64,000 bases of DNA, taken from positions 504,001 to 568,000 of the forward strand of contig CP087965.1 in the NCBI GenBank assembly GCA_024703855.1, read 5' to 3'. This DNA comes from Polaromonas sp. P2-4. Its GTDB lineage: Bacteria > Pseudomonadota > Gammaproteobacteria > Burkholderiales > Burkholderiaceae_C. Shown here piece by piece: positions 1-10,100 of the stretch; position 1 is the stretch's first letter; each line of letters starts with the position of its first letter. The notes beneath the pieces were generated by a model that worked only from the letters and a program-made list of their open reading frames with translations, did no database searches and was not told the DNA's origin. The translations under genes were made by a program, and so were the position numbers.

Positions 1-652
1 CCGGCCAGCCGTGCGAACGCTGGACGATCTGCTTGCTCGCTGCCACGGCCAAGGGCGCGTTGGCTGCCACCTCGGCCGCGAGTTCACAGGCCGTCTGCAG
101 GGCCTGTCCTGGCTCCACCAAGCGGTTCAGCAGGCCATGGCCGTGCGCTTGCGTCGCGCTGATCTGCCGGCCGGTGAGCGCGATCTCCATGGCGAGGTGG
201 TACGGAAAACGGCCAGGCAAGCGCAGAAGACCTCCAGCCGCAGCGACCAAGCCACGCCGTACTTCGGGCAGCCCGAAGCTGGCGGCACGAGACGCCACGA
301 TCATGTCGCAGGCGAGGGCGATCTCGAAACCACCGGCCAGCGCGTAGCCTTCGACGGCGGCGATCAGGGGCTTCTTCGGAAAGGCCTCGGTGAAACCCGC
401 AAAACCGGCGCCGGCAATCCAGGGCCGCTCGCCTTGGGCGAAGGCTTTCAGATCCATGCCAGCGCAGAAATGCCCTCCCGCGCCGGTGATCACACCAACC
501 CGCAGGTCAGAGCGATCATTGAGCTCAGCCAGGGCCAACCGGAGCCCCTGTGCCACAGCCATGTTGACCGCGTTGTGCGCCTCGGGTCGGTCAATGGTGA
601 TGACCAGCAAAGCACCTTCGGTGCGTGTGTGAACAGCGGGTGTGGACATCAT
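1..652 (-). CDS. enoyl-CoA hydratase/isomerase (crotonase family), 3' end beyond window
   Basis: The frame is open from an ATG at 652 to the left edge, about 217 residues of a family that is usually near 260, so the C-terminus is missing. Crotonase features are clear: the first oxyanion-hole segment GAGGHFCAGMDLKAF (about residues 57-71), then EGYALAGGFEIALACD (about 101-116) and FGLPEVRRGL. Glu110 and Glu130 are 20 residues apart, as are the two catalytic glutamates of classical 2-enoyl-CoA hydratase. The start lies 8 bp after the livM stop, so it is the last visible gene of the ligase-LivKGFHM operon. A role in beta-oxidation-type breakdown of the imported and CoA-activated acid is inferred; the substrate cannot be read from the sequence. 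Confidence 0.88.
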   Translation of the reverse strand, partial: MMSTPAVHTRTEGALLVITIDRPEAHNAVNMAVAQGLRLALAELNDRSDLRVGVITGAGGHFCAGMDLKAFAQGERPWIAGAGFAGFTEAFPKKPLIAAVEGYALAGGFEIALACDMIVASRAASFGLPEVRRGLVAAAGGLLRLPGRFPYHLAMEIALTGRQISATQAHGHGLLNRLVEPGQALQTACELAAEVAANAPLAVAASKQIVQRSHGWP

Positions 653-660
653 CACCCTGG

Positions 661-1734
661 TCAGCCGATGAGCCGGCTGCGTTGCTCGCGCAGTTTGCCC
701 ACGATACCGGTCGGGAAAAAATACACCGACAACACAAAGATGGTGCCGAACCAGAGCAGCCAGCGATCGGGGTGGAACAGGCTGGCGAGCAGTGGCACGC
801 TGGTGAGGTTTTCATTGATTCCATGCAGACCGACCTGGATGTAGTTCTCGGCCACCACAAAGATCACCACGCCAATGATGGCGCCGTACACCGTGCCCAG
901 ACCACCGATCACACACATCAGCAAGATGTTGAGCATCACGGTGAAACTGACCGTGGTCTGCGGCCCCACATAGCGCAGCCAGATGGCCATCAGGATGCCG
1001 GCACAGGTGGCGAGCACGGCCGCCAGGCAGTTGGCCGCGAGGCGATAGTGCAGCGTCTGGTAGCCGATGGCTTCGGCCCGGAATTCGTTTTCACGCACCG
1101 CTTCCAGCACACGACCAAAGCGCGAATTGACCACCCGAAGCATCAGCAGGAACAGCAGCAGCGAGCAAGCGAACACCAGGTAGTAGGCCAACAACTTGCC
1201 GTTGATGCTGGTGCCCAACACGTCGCTTTCCAGCAGCATGTACCCAGGTGTCAAGAGCTCCGGAAGACGGAAATTGAGCCCGTCATCGCCACCGGTGAAG
1301 CTGGAAAGGCGCAACACCAGGGCACTGAAGGCCGAAGCCACAGCCAGCGTGCTCATGGTGTAAAAAATGGCCTTCACGCGCAGCGAGACCAAGGCAATCA
1401 GCAGCGACAACACGGCCGAGGCCAGCAGCGCGGACCCGGCTCCCAATGCCAGCGCGCTCCAGGTCGGGCCCTTGGCATGCAAGGCAATCGCGACGCCGTA
1501 GGAACCCATGGCGAAATACATGCCGTGTGCAAATGACACGATGCCGCAATAGCCCAGCAGCAGGTCGTAAGACGCAACCAACACCAGGAACACGCAGATC
1601 GTCGCAGCAACGTTGAGCGAGCGCGCCCCCGAAAACAGGAACGGGGCGGTCGCCAGATAGATCAGAACGGCCAGCAACAGGGCACTGAGCAGACGGCTGC
1701 GAGGCAGATCGCCTGAGAGAATGTGACTCAACAT
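661..1734 (-). CDS. livM: branched-chain amino acid-type ABC transporter permease, LivM family
   Basis: A 357-residue, strongly hydrophobic inner-membrane protein with the LivM core: a segment near SYDLLLGYCGIVSFAHGMYF and, near the C-terminus, MCVIGGLGTVYGAIIGVV, the conserved cytoplasmic loop that contacts the ATPase. It should pair with the LivH permease just upstream (19 bp gap) and the LivG/LivF ATPases. The frame is intact. HAAT-family importers linked to acyl-CoA ligase genes often carry aromatic or aliphatic carboxylates rather than amino acids. Here the flanking ligase and enoyl-CoA hydratase point that way, but the substrate is inference. Confidence 0.9.
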   Translation of the reverse strand: MLSHILSGDLPRSRLLSALLLAVLIYLATAPFLFSGARSLNVAATICVFLVLVASYDLLLGYCGIVSFAHGMYFAMGSYGVAIALHAKGPTWSALALGAGSALLASAVLSLLIALVSLRVKAIFYTMSTLAVASAFSALVLRLSSFTGGDDGLNFRLPELLTPGYMLLESDVLGTSINGKLLAYYLVFACSLLLFLLMLRVVNSRFGRVLEAVRENEFRAEAIGYQTLHYRLAANCLAAVLATCAGILMAIWLRYVGPQTTVSFTVMLNILLMCVIGGLGTVYGAIIGVVIFVVAENYIQVGLHGINENLTSVPLLASLFHPDRWLLWFGTIFVLSVYFFPTGIVGKLREQRSRLIG

Positions 1735-1753
1735 GGTGACTTGTCTTTCGGGT

Positions 1754-2818
1754 TCAGTGGGCCGCCAACGGATACAGACCGCGTGGGCGCCAAAGCAACA
1801 CGGCCATCATCACAACGATGTTGGAAACCAGGGCGAAATCGGGCGCAATAAAGCTCACGTAATTGGTGCTGAGCGCGATCAGGATGGCGGCGGCAAAACA
1901 GCCGGTGACCGAGCCCAGGCCACCGATGATGACCACGATCAGGATCTGCACCAGCACCTCGGCGCCGATGCCCACGGTGAACTGTTCGCGGTAGAAGCCC
2001 CACATGGTGCCGCCCAGACCAGCCAACGCGGCGCCCGCCACGAACACTGTGACGAACAGGCGCTGGATGCGGTGACCCAAGGCTTCGACCATTTCACGGT
2101 TTTCAACGCCGGCGCGGATCAGGAGACCGATGCGGGTTCGCGCCAGCATGAGCACCAGTCCGATGAACACCATCAGCCCGACTGCGATGGCGATCAGGCG
2201 GTAGCGCTCGATGGCCACCTCGCCCAGGATCCATGAGCCGCGCACGCTCTCGGGCAGGGGCAGCAACATCTGGTTGGCACCCCAGATCACGAGCACCAGC
2301 TGATCCAGAATGATCATGGCGCCAATGGTGATGAGGATCTGCTTCAGGTGATTGCCCTGTGCAGGACGGATGAAGAGGCGTTCAAATGCCAGGCCCACTG
2401 CCGCTGTGACGCCCATCGCGACCAGAGCAATCAACGCCAGCGCGACGAGGTTGAGCGACAAGGCGTCGGCCACCAACCAAGGCTGCAGAGGCGCGACCAT
2501 GGAAGTGGCGGCATAGGCGCCGATGGCAACAAAGGCTGCGTGACCCAGATTCATCACGTCCATCAGACCGAACACCAGCGTCAGGCCACTGGCCATGATG
2601 AACAGCATCATGCCCATGGCCAGGGCCGCCAGCGTGAGCGTGATCCAGGTCGAAGTACTGCCCACCAGTGGCAACGCCAATGCAGAAAACGCGAGGATGG
2701 CAAACATCGGCACCAGGTCGCGCGCTCGGCCTGGAAGTGGCGCGAGCACATCGACCGCCGCGGGAGAGCTTGAAGGGACGGTGACCATGGAGGCTCCATT
2801 GAAAAGGGGGAAACTCAT
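1754..2818 (-). CDS. livH: branched-chain amino acid-type ABC transporter permease, LivH family
   Basis: An intact 354-residue membrane protein. After an extended hydrophilic N-terminus the LivH motifs appear: SGLTLVFGLMDVMNLGHAAF (about residues 77-96) and, near the C-terminus, VVIIGGLGSVTGCFAAAIL, the EAA-like loop for ATPase docking. Its ATG overlaps the stop of livF by 4 bp (ATGA), showing translational coupling. An internal ATG a few codons later (MVTVPSSS) is an alternative start. Partner permease of the downstream LivM in the same HAAT importer. Confidence 0.9.
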   Translation of the reverse strand: MSFPLFNGASMVTVPSSSPAAVDVLAPLPGRARDLVPMFAILAFSALALPLVGSTSTWITLTLAALAMGMMLFIMASGLTLVFGLMDVMNLGHAAFVAIGAYAATSMVAPLQPWLVADALSLNLVALALIALVAMGVTAAVGLAFERLFIRPAQGNHLKQILITIGAMIILDQLVLVIWGANQMLLPLPESVRGSWILGEVAIERYRLIAIAVGLMVFIGLVLMLARTRIGLLIRAGVENREMVEALGHRIQRLFVTVFVAGAALAGLGGTMWGFYREQFTVGIGAEVLVQILIVVIIGGLGSVTGCFAAAILIALSTNYVSFIAPDFALVSNIVVMMAVLLWRPRGLYPLAAH

Positions 2819-3570
2819 GACGAGGCCACCGGGTGCAAGCCGAGCAGGCGACCCTGCAGGTCATCGTCTTCCGCCAGTGCAGCCATGGACCCGGTGTGCA
2901 CCACGCGACCGTCGTCCATTACCGCCACATGGTCCCCGAGCGACCGCACGAAATTGAAGTTCTGCTCGACCAGCAAGATAGTGGTGTCGTGGGACTTGAG
3001 TTCGACGAAAGCATCGGCCAGGTTTTGCACGATGGCAGGCGCAAGACCCTTGGTCGGCTCGTCGATCAGAAGCAGCTTGCGTGGCTCGATGATGGCGCGT
3101 GCAATCGCCACCATCTGCTTCTGTCCGCCCGACAGCGTGCCGCCGGGTCGCTGCCAGAAGCGCTTGAGCGCTGGGAAGAAGCCAAAGATCCATTCCAGTC
3201 GGCCTTCATCCATGCGCTCGCCAATGACGGCCAGACGCAGGTTTTCTTCCACCGTGAGACCTGCAAAGATGCCCATGTCCTCCGGTACAAAGGCGATGCC
3301 CTGGCGCGCGATGTTGGGGGTACTCGTGTGGCTGATGTCTGAACCGTCGAAGTTGACGCTGCCTGCGCTGGCCTGCCACAAGCCCATGATGGTGCGCAAG
3401 GTGGTGGTCTTGCCGGCGCCATTGCGACCCAGCAGGACGGTGATGCCGGTGCGCGGAACTTCGAAGTCCACGCCCTGCAGGATGTGGTATTCGCCGATGT
3501 GCGTGTGCACACCTGTGAGACTCAGAAGCGGCGTATCTTCGGTGTGGGTCTTGTGTTCAAGCATGTGCAA
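2815..3570 (-). CDS. livF: branched-chain amino acid-type ABC transporter ATP-binding protein, LivF family
   Basis: A 251-residue cytoplasmic ABC ATPase, intact. It shows Walker A (GRNGAGKTT, about residue 48), the signature LSGGQKQMVAIARAI and Walker B LLLIDEPTKGLAP, whose TKGLAP tail is typical of LivF. There is a second in-frame ATG (MLEHK) two codons in. The gene overlaps livG upstream (14 bp) and livH downstream (4 bp). It should form the heterodimeric motor with LivG and energise uptake through LivH/LivM. Confidence 0.92.
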   Translation of the reverse strand: MHMLEHKTHTEDTPLLSLTGVHTHIGEYHILQGVDFEVPRTGITVLLGRNGAGKTTTLRTIMGLWQASAGSVNFDGSDISHTSTPNIARQGIAFVPEDMGIFAGLTVEENLRLAVIGERMDEGRLEWIFGFFPALKRFWQRPGGTLSGGQKQMVAIARAIIEPRKLLLIDEPTKGLAPAIVQNLADAFVELKSHDTTILLVEQNFNFVRSLGDHVAVMDDGRVVHTGSMAALAEDDDLQGRLLGLHPVASS

Positions 3571-4330
3571 CCACCTTTGCGCCCAGATAGGCCTCCTGAA
3601 CCACCGGCGATGCCATGACCTCGGTCGGGTCCCCGTCGGCCACCACCTGGCCGTTGTGCAGCACGACGATGCGGTCGGCCAGCGTGCGGATCACGTCCAG
3701 CTTGTGCTCGACCAGCAGGATCGTTCTGTCGCCACGATCTTTCAGGCGCTGGATCAGTTTCAAAATCACCGGCACCTCGTCCACGCTCATGCCGGCCGTG
3801 GGTTCATCGAACATCAGGATCTGGGGTTCCAACGCCATCAGCATGGCGACCTCCAGCTTGCGTTTGTCGCCATGCGGCAAGCCCACGACGGTGTCTGTGC
3901 TGCGCCCGGAAAGACCCACCATGTCCAGGTAATGTTCAGCGCGCTCGATCAGGTCGCTACGCTGGCGCCACACGGCCAGCATGTTGAAGCCGGCGCGCTC
4001 GCGGCTTTGAACCGCCAGGCGCACGTTCTCCAGCACCGACAGCTGGGGAAACAGGTTGGTGAGCTGAAATGCCCGCCCAATTCCCATCTGCGTACGCTGG
4101 GCGGCGCCCAGTCGCGTGATGTCAACCCCGTTGAACACCACGCTGCCGGACGTGGCGCGCAGCTGTCCTGAAAGCAGGTTGAAGTAGGTCGTCTTGCCGG
4201 CTCCATTGGGGCCGACAATGGCGGTCAGCGTGCCGGCCTCAAAGCTGGCACTGACCTCATTGACCGCCACATGCCCCCCAAATCGGATGCTCAAGTTCTG
4301 GGTCTTCAGAACCGCTGATTTGCCGGTCAT
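3557..4330 (-). CDS. livG: branched-chain amino acid-type ABC transporter ATP-binding protein, LivG family
   Basis: About 257 residues from the ATG at 4330. That start is chosen because GAGGAC/GAGG precedes it at good distance and the upstream gene stops at 4341; an earlier in-frame start would lie inside that gene. Walker A is GPNGAGKTT, and the LivG hallmark after it is GIGRAFQLTNLFPQLSVLENV. The signature region is unusual: where LSGGEQ is expected the sequence reads VVGLPHGDKRKLEVAMLMAL, a variant seen in some HAAT ATPases. Walker B is ILMFDEPTAGM. The frame is intact. Confidence 0.9.
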   Translation of the reverse strand: MTGKSAVLKTQNLSIRFGGHVAVNEVSASFEAGTLTAIVGPNGAGKTTYFNLLSGQLRATSGSVVFNGVDITRLGAAQRTQMGIGRAFQLTNLFPQLSVLENVRLAVQSRERAGFNMLAVWRQRSDLIERAEHYLDMVGLSGRSTDTVVGLPHGDKRKLEVAMLMALEPQILMFDEPTAGMSVDEVPVILKLIQRLKDRGDRTILLVEHKLDVIRTLADRIVVLHNGQVVADGDPTEVMASPVVQEAYLGAKVVAHA

Positions 4331-4340
4331 GACCTCGTCC

Positions 4341-5539
4341 TCAGCGCTTTGTCTTGATGGGCACCGGCATCTCGGAAGCCGGAATCTCACGAACCAGGTC
4401 GAGCAAATCAAAGTCTCTGGTCGATGATTTCTTGACGCGGAACTGATACTGCACCTGCATGGCCTGGTGGTCTTCCTTGCGGAAGGTCATCGAGCCTTTG
4501 GGCGTGTCGAACTGCATGCCCTCCATCGCCGCGATGAGTTTCTCGGTGTCACTGGAGTTGGCTTTCTTCAGACCACTGATGATGGCCGCGGCTGTCACGA
4601 AACCGCCCGCCGTGAACAGATCAGGCGGTTGCTTGAAGCGCTTCTGGTGCTCGGTGACGAGCCAGTCGTTCATGGGATTCTTTGGAAATCCGTAGTAGTA
4701 GTAAGCACCGCCACTGATATCAAGGCCCTTCCAAGCCTTCATGGTTTCCAGATTGCCGCCGCCGATCGACAGAAATTCGATGCCAAATCGCTCGAGCTTC
4801 AGTTCGGAAATCTTGCGGATTGGGTTCGGTGCACCCCAAACGACGACCAGGTACTTCTTGCCAGTGCCCGATTTCATCGCGTCGAACACGCGCTGCATCG
4901 GCGCCGTGAAATCAGTCGTGGAGAGTGGAATGAATTCTTCGTGCGCCACCATGGCCTTGCTCTTGGTGGCAGCCATGGCATCCTTGAACGCGGCGACCGT
5001 GTCCTTGCCATAAACGTAGTCAGGTGCCAGGAAGGCCACCGTGTCGCCATCTTTCAGCGAAACGGCCGTGGCCAGCGCGTCCTGGAAGGAGTTGCGGCTG
5101 GCGCGGAACAGATAGCGGTTCCAGCTGGCGCCGGTGAGCGAATCTGCAATAGCAGGCTCCAGCATCAGAATTTTTTGTATTCCTCAGCCACCGGAACCAT
5201 GGCCAGGGCGCCGCCCGACCAAGATGTGCCGACGGCGATGTCGGCCTTGTCGTCTGCCAGGGCTTCGGTCAGCATTGCCTTGGACAGTTCTGGCTTCATC
5301 TGGTCGTCTTTGACGATCAGCTCGATCTTGCGACCGTTGACCATCATGGTGTTCTGGGTCAGGTACTCCATGCCGAGACGCATCCCGCGCTCGGTGTCGT
5401 GGGCGTACGCTTCGGACGGTCCGGTCTTGCTGGCGATCAGCGCGATCTTGAAGGGCTTGTTGTCCTGTGCGTTGGCGCTGGTGGTCATTCCGACCCACGT
5501 CGCAAGTGCAAGACCAGTGAGCAGTATTTTCTTTAGCAT
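4341..5539 (-). CDS. livK: HAAT-type ABC transporter substrate-binding protein, LivK family (one frameshift)
   Basis: Periplasmic binding protein of about 398 residues, read in two overlapping frames. The N-terminus (MLKKILLTGLALATWVG... ending SANAQD) is a signal peptide. The first frame stops after AEEYKKF and the second continues with LMLEPAIADSLTGASWNRY, the expected family order. The break is in an A-run near 5168-5175; one extra A would restore KKILMLEPAIADSL. The fold is periplasmic binding protein type I (Peripla_BP_6). It lies 10 bp upstream of livG. I treat the break as a likely sequencing indel because similar breaks recur through the window. Confidence 0.85.
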
Positions 5540-5608
5540 CGTATGTCTCCTAGGGTTGGCAAAAATCAGGCTCTCGAAATTCAGACGGCATGAAGACCCG
5601 GTAGTCGT

Positions 5609-7207
5609 TCAGCCAATGGCGCGCTCTTTGCCCTGCCAGTAGGGTTCACGCAGAACGCGCTTGAGCAATTTGCCTGTGGGGTTGCGCGGCATCGTGTCAA
5701 CAAAGTCGACAGATTTCGGACACTTGTAGTGCGCCAGCCGTTCGCGCATCCAGTCGATCAGTTCGCGCTCCTGGAGGTGCCCACCGGGCTTCAAGACGAC
5801 ACAGGCCTTGACTGACTCCCCCAGGTGGGATCGGGCACACCAATGATGGCGCCGTCGGCAACATCGGGGTGCTTCATGAGAACGTTTTCGATCTCGGCTG
5901 GATAGATGTTCTCTCCGCCCTGAAATGATCATGTCCTTGATGCGGTCATGAATGAACAGGTACCCGTCTTTCAAGTAACCGCCATCGCCGCTGTGGAACC
6001 AGCCGCCGTTGGCGTTGCGCCCCTCCGGAAAGACGGCCACCGTCGCTTTCGGGTCTCGCCAGTATTCCAACAGGTTGCGCTCGGTCTCGATCCACACTTC
6101 GCCGGTAGCGCCCTCGGGCAATGTTTCACGCGTCACGGGATCCACGATGCGAAGGCGCGCGCCGCCAATCGGCTTGCCTGCGGAGCGCAGCAACTCAGGT
6201 CGGGTCGCTGCATCTCGGTGATCCTGTTGACAGAGGAAGGTGGCAGGCCCTGAAACCTCGGTCAATCCATAGACCTGCAGGAAATCACACTGGAACAGCC
6301 GCATCGAATCTTCGAGCACACGCTCGCTGATGGGTGAACCACCGTATGCAATCAATTGCAGCGTGCTGTAGTCACGTTTGCCAGCATCAGGCGTCTGCAG
6401 CATGAACAACAGCATCGCCGGGACCAGGAAGGCATGCGTGATGCCGTGCGCAGCCACGTTGTCAAGAAACACCGCAGGCTCGAAATCGGAATAGGCGGAA
6501 GTTTGGCCACCGGTATACAACGTGAGCAGCAGCATCGTCATGCCAGCCACATGGAAGGTTGGCAACGGATTCCCGAGCACACAGTCAGCACCGAAGCCCC
6601 AGTCATGAGACACCGTTCGGCTGGTCGAAAGCAAGCCGCGGTGCGAGAGCACAACCCCTTTGGGCAATCCGGTAGTGCCCGATGAATAGAGTTGCAACGC
6701 GGCGTCGTCCAACTCGGAGGGAATCATGGTGAACCGATCAGCATGCGAACCGTACCAATCCGCGAATCCGGCCACCTCCCCCTCAGGTCCTTCAGTGCAA
6801 ACCATTTTTTGCAGCGACTGCAGAGTGGTTGCCGCCAGGTTCTTCGCCACCCCTGTCACAAAACTCTGATCAGCCAACAACAGTTTGGCTTTCCCGTGAC
6901 GCAAGATGTAGTCGAGCTCGCCGGCCGCAAGCCGCCAATTGACCGGCATGCAGACGGCCCCGACTTTGCACGCAGCCAAGGTCAACAGGACACACGGCAA
7001 GTGATGTTTGCTCAGACAAGCCACTCGGTCGCCGCGTCCCACCTTCATCGCGACCAGAGCGTTGGCGATCTGATTGGTAGCTCGTTCGAGATCGGCGAAG
7101 CTCAGCTGAGCATCCTTGGAGCGGTAGGCCAGCGCATCAGGCTTGGTCTTGAGATGCCGATAAAGTGCATCAACGATGGTCCGGTCATTTTTGGCAGCGA
7201 TGTCCAT
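5609..7207 (-). CDS. AMP-dependent acyl-CoA synthetase (acyl-CoA ligase) with a compensating frameshift pair
   Basis: Adenylate-forming enzyme that activates a carboxylic acid to acyl-CoA with ATP. It has the P-loop-like motif YSSGTTGLPKGVVLSH, the YGLTEVSG motif, the GDGGYLKDGYLFIHDR hinge and the C-terminal NPTGKLLKR lysine segment. The ATG at 7207 (MDIAAKNDR) is preferred because AAAGGAATTC precedes it; an earlier in-frame start has no such site. About 33 codons between roughly 5820 and 5925 are out of frame (an extra G, then a missing G); corrected, they read as the usual GGENIYPAEIE...GVPDPTWGES. It is the first gene of the Liv operon, upstream of livK, so it probably activates the imported acid. 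Confidence 0.85.
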   Translation of the reverse strand: MDIAAKNDRTIVDALYRHLKTKPDALAYRSKDAQLSFADLERATNQIANALVAMKVGRGDRVACLSKHHLPCVLLTLAACKVGAVCMPVNWRLAAGELDYILRHGKAKLLLADQSFVTGVAKNLAATTLQSLQKMVCTEGPEGEVAGFADWYGSHADRFTMIPSELDDAALQLYSSGTTGLPKGVVLSHRGLLSTSRTVSHDWGFGADCVLGNPLPTFHVAGMTMLLLTLYTGGQTSAYSDFEPAVFLDNVAAHGITHAFLVPAMLLFMLQTPDAGKRDYSTLQLIAYGGSPISERVLEDSMRLFQCDFLQVYGLTEVSGPATFLCQQDHRDAATRPELLRSAGKPIGGARLRIVDPVTRETLPEGATGEVWIETERNLLEYWRDPKATVAVFPEGRNANGGWFHSGDGGYLKDGYLFIHDRIKDMIISGRREHLSSRDRKRSHEAPRCCRRRHHWCARSHLGESVKACVVLKPGGHLQERELIDWMRERLAHYKCPKSVDFVDTMPRNPTGKLLKRVLREPYWQGKERAIG

Positions 7208-7889
7208 GCGAATTCCTTTGTCTCTGTGAGTCACCCATCCGCACATGTGTTGAATGGATGCGCAAGGTTATCGACTATGTCCCGTACGTTCTTGCGGAAA
7301 GTGGCTAACGGCGACCCGATCTCCACGAGGGTTTTCCCTTTGGTGTCGGCGTCTCCCTCCTCGCAATGGAGCGAAAAATCTGCGCCCACATGGACTACGG
7401 TTGTTCGGTGGCCATGCGAGCAGCAATCTCGTTCCTGTAGCAGTCCGCAAGACGGCCGTGTGGTGATGGCGGAACCTCAAAGTCCTTCAAGACGTCAGGT
7501 CGGTACTTCGCCAAGTTGACCAATTTGCGCAAGACCCGGCACCGTTGACAGAACTATCCTCACTGCGTTTGACATTGCCCCTGCAATCGTTCAGCTGCCA
7601 GGCGCCAAGGCGGTGCCTTTCTTCACCTGGAAATTTCTGAATCTCCATGTGAAACACGACTAGCAGAATCCTTCATGAAGGAAGTGCCCATCTCCATGTG
7701 TACCCCGACCCGGCACCACAGAAACTTGGTTAGATCCAACAGAGCTCACGCAAGCTGCGACTACAAGATTGATCTCTGCTTTTCGTCGCTGCTTCGCTTC
7801 GACCAGACAGGGCCGCTCATCGAGCATGGCAGTTCATTCCCGATAGAAAACACCGTTAGATGAAAAGTCAGACATCCACAGGAACCCCC
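7208..7889. other. intergenic region between divergent acyl-CoA ligase and ETF-QO genes
   Basis: About 680 bp separate two divergently transcribed genes. Short open frames on both strands have no recognisable family motif and no good ribosome binding site, so I call none of them. Promoters for both flanking operons must lie here. A TTGACA-like hexamer occurs near 7546 but no convincing matching -10 box follows it. Confidence 0.4.
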
Positions 7890-9574
7890 ATGACCCCGGA
7901 CCAGATCCTTGCCCAGTTCGGCCCGCGCGAAGCGATGGAATTCGACGCAGTGATCGTCGGTGGAGGCCCCGCCGGCCTGTCCACCGCCATCCGCTTGAAG
8001 CAGCTCGCGGCCGACAAAGGCGGCGAGTGCAACGTCTGCGTGCTCGAGAAAGGCTCCGAGCCCGGTGCCCACATCCTCTCGGGCGCGGTCATGGACCCCA
8101 AGGCCACTACCGAACTCTTCCCGAACTGGAAAGAACTCGGGGCCCCGCTGAACCAGCCCGTGACCGGCGACGACCTGCTGGTGCTGAGTGAAACCGGCGC
8201 CACCCGCACGCCCGACTGGCTGATGCCCCCCCAACTTCGACAACCACGGCTGCTACGTGATCAGCCTGGGCGCGGTCACCAAGTGGCTCGGCGAACAGGC
8301 CGAAGCCCTGGGCGTGGATATCTTCCCCGGCTTCTCGGCCGCCGAAGTGCTCTACCACGCCGACGGCTCTGTGAAGGGTGTCGCCACCGGCAACCAGGGC
8401 GTGGGCAAAGACGGCGAGCCGATGGAGAGTTTCCAGATCGGCATGAAGCTGCACGCCAAGTACACCGTGTTCGCCGAAGGTGCCCTGAGGCCACCTGGGC
8501 AAACAACTGATCGCCAAGTACCAACTGGACGAAGGCAAAGACGCCCAGACCTTCGCCATCGGCATCAAGGAACTGTGGGAAGTGCCGGCCGACAAAGCCA
8601 AGCCCGGTCTGGTGGTGCACACCGCCGGCTGGCCGCTGAACGACGACGCCTTCGGTGGAGGTTTCCTCTACCACCTCGAAGGTAACAAGGTCACGCTGGG
8701 TTACGTCATCGGGCTGGACTACCAGAACCCCTGGATGAGCCCGTTCGAAGAGATGCAGCGCTGGAAGACGCACCCCAGCATCAAGGCCCACATCGAAGGC
8801 GGCAAGCGCCTGGGCTACGGTGCGCGGGCGCTGAACAACGGCACACCGCAGGCCCTGCCCAAGCTGGTGTTCCCGGGCGGCGCCATGGTGGGTTGCAACG
8901 CCGGCTTCCTGAACGCGGCCCGCATCAAGGGCAGCCACGCGGCGATCAAGAGCGGCATGTTGTGCGCCGAAGCGGCGTTTGAAGCGGTATCAGCCGGGCG
9001 CCAGTCCGACGAACTGACCGCGTTCGAAACCGGCTTCAAGCAGAGCTGGCTATTTGAGGAACTCTGGACCTACCGCAACTTCAAGAACTGGTTCAAGAAG
9101 AGCCCGCTGATGGGCAAGCTCATGACCGGGGTGGAGCACTGGTTCCTGCCCAAGGTGGGCATCAGCAACCCGCCCTGGACGCTGCACAACAGCACCAAGG
9201 ACCACACCAAGCTCAAGCAGGCGGCGGAGATGCCGCAGATCACATACCCGAAACTGGACGGCGTGATCACGTTCGACCGCCTCTCCAGCGTGTTCATCAG
9301 CAACACCAACCACGAAGAGCAGCAGCCGGCGCACCTGACGCTCAAAGATCCGAGCGTGCCGGTGCAGATCAACCTGGGGAAGTACGCCGGGCCCGAGAGC
9401 CGCTACTGCCCGGCCGGGGTGTACGAGTTCGTGAACAAGGACGGCGCGGACCAGTTGGTGATCAACGCGCAGAACTGCGTGCACTGCAAGACCTGCGACA
9501 TCAAGGACCCGACGCAGAACATCGTCTGGGTCACACCCGATGGCGGCGGTGGGCCCAACTACGCTGGCATGTGA
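7890..9574 (+). CDS. electron transfer flavoprotein-ubiquinone oxidoreductase (two frameshifts)
   Basis: Membrane-associated FAD and [4Fe-4S] enzyme passing electrons from reduced ETF (acyl-CoA dehydrogenases) to ubiquinone. About 560 residues across three frames. The N-terminal FAD motif is [18 protein letters not shown]. The middle includes GWPLNDDAFGGGFLYHLEG and FPGGAMVGCNAGFLNAARIKG. The C-terminal ferredoxin-like cysteines are in ESRYCPAGVYEF and CVHCKTCDIKDPTQNI. Frame changes lie in a 7-C run near 8226 and near 8490; a single base at each restores the family sequence. ATG 7890 (CAGGAA upstream) is preferred over 7860. It fits functionally with the acyl-CoA ligases and hydratase around it. 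Confidence 0.9.
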
Positions 9575-9644
9575 ATTGTCATTTTCCCCACTCTCCCTGC
9601 CAATATGACAAATGCCGCACTTGTTCTTGCTGAACATGACAACG

Positions 9645-10100
9645 CCCCCCTCAAGGGCGAGACTATCAACACCGTGACCCCCACCGCTTGCGGGGGTGGC
9701 TGCCTTCATGAGCAGCGATCTGGATCCCATGACGAGCATGGGTACGCAGGTCTTTATCACCGGATTTCGCGATGCCTCCCAGCCTGGCCTTTCCTCCGGA
9801 ACTGTGCCGTTATGGCGTCAGGCCCAGCCAGGCGCTAAATTGCCTTGAGTTCTTGAAGTCGTGTCCGTTCCCAATACTGGCGACAATCGCCGATGCAGTC
9901 GTCGGACCAATGCCTGCGATCTCATCAACTGTCGAGCCTTCTCGTTTTCTGAGCGATCTGGCTGCGGTGTTTGTCATAGTCGGTGATGCGCTCGTCCACC
10001 TTGTCGGGCCGGCGCGCGACATGACCGCCAATGACAGACGTGAAGGTTCGGGAGGACAAGGCTGGAAGCTGACTCGTATCAGCTTTCAAATCGAGGGACC
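9645..10100 (-). mobile_element. degenerate IS110-family transposase remnant (C-terminal half)
   Basis: Read on the minus strand with several frame changes, this segment gives the C-terminal transposase_20 region typical of IS110/IS1111 elements: VDEIAGIGPTTASAIVASIG, then NSRQFSAWLGLTP, then RHSSGGKARLGGIAKSGDKD, then MLVMGSRSLLMKA. Upstream, DKVDERITDYDKHRSQIAQ matches the coiled linker before the helix-hairpin-helix. The N-terminal RuvC-like catalytic part is missing and no complete ends are visible, so it is dead. It directly abuts the 3' end of the long-chain acyl-CoA synthetase gene. Confidence 0.75.

Noticed and set aside
625..1536. A long His/Gln-rich plus-strand frame opposite livM
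   Set aside because: Mirror image of a hydrophobic membrane protein gene (Leu/Val codons read antisense as Gln/His/Asp); no ribosome binding site.
5160..5180. Programmed frameshifting in livK at an A-run
   Set aside because: A slippery A-run is present, but LivK has no known recoding and dozens of unrelated genes here have similar breaks, so an indel is simpler.
7247..7860. Small plus-strand frames in the ligase/ETF-QO gap
   Set aside because: No family resemblance, poor ribosome binding sites and no coupling to neighbours.
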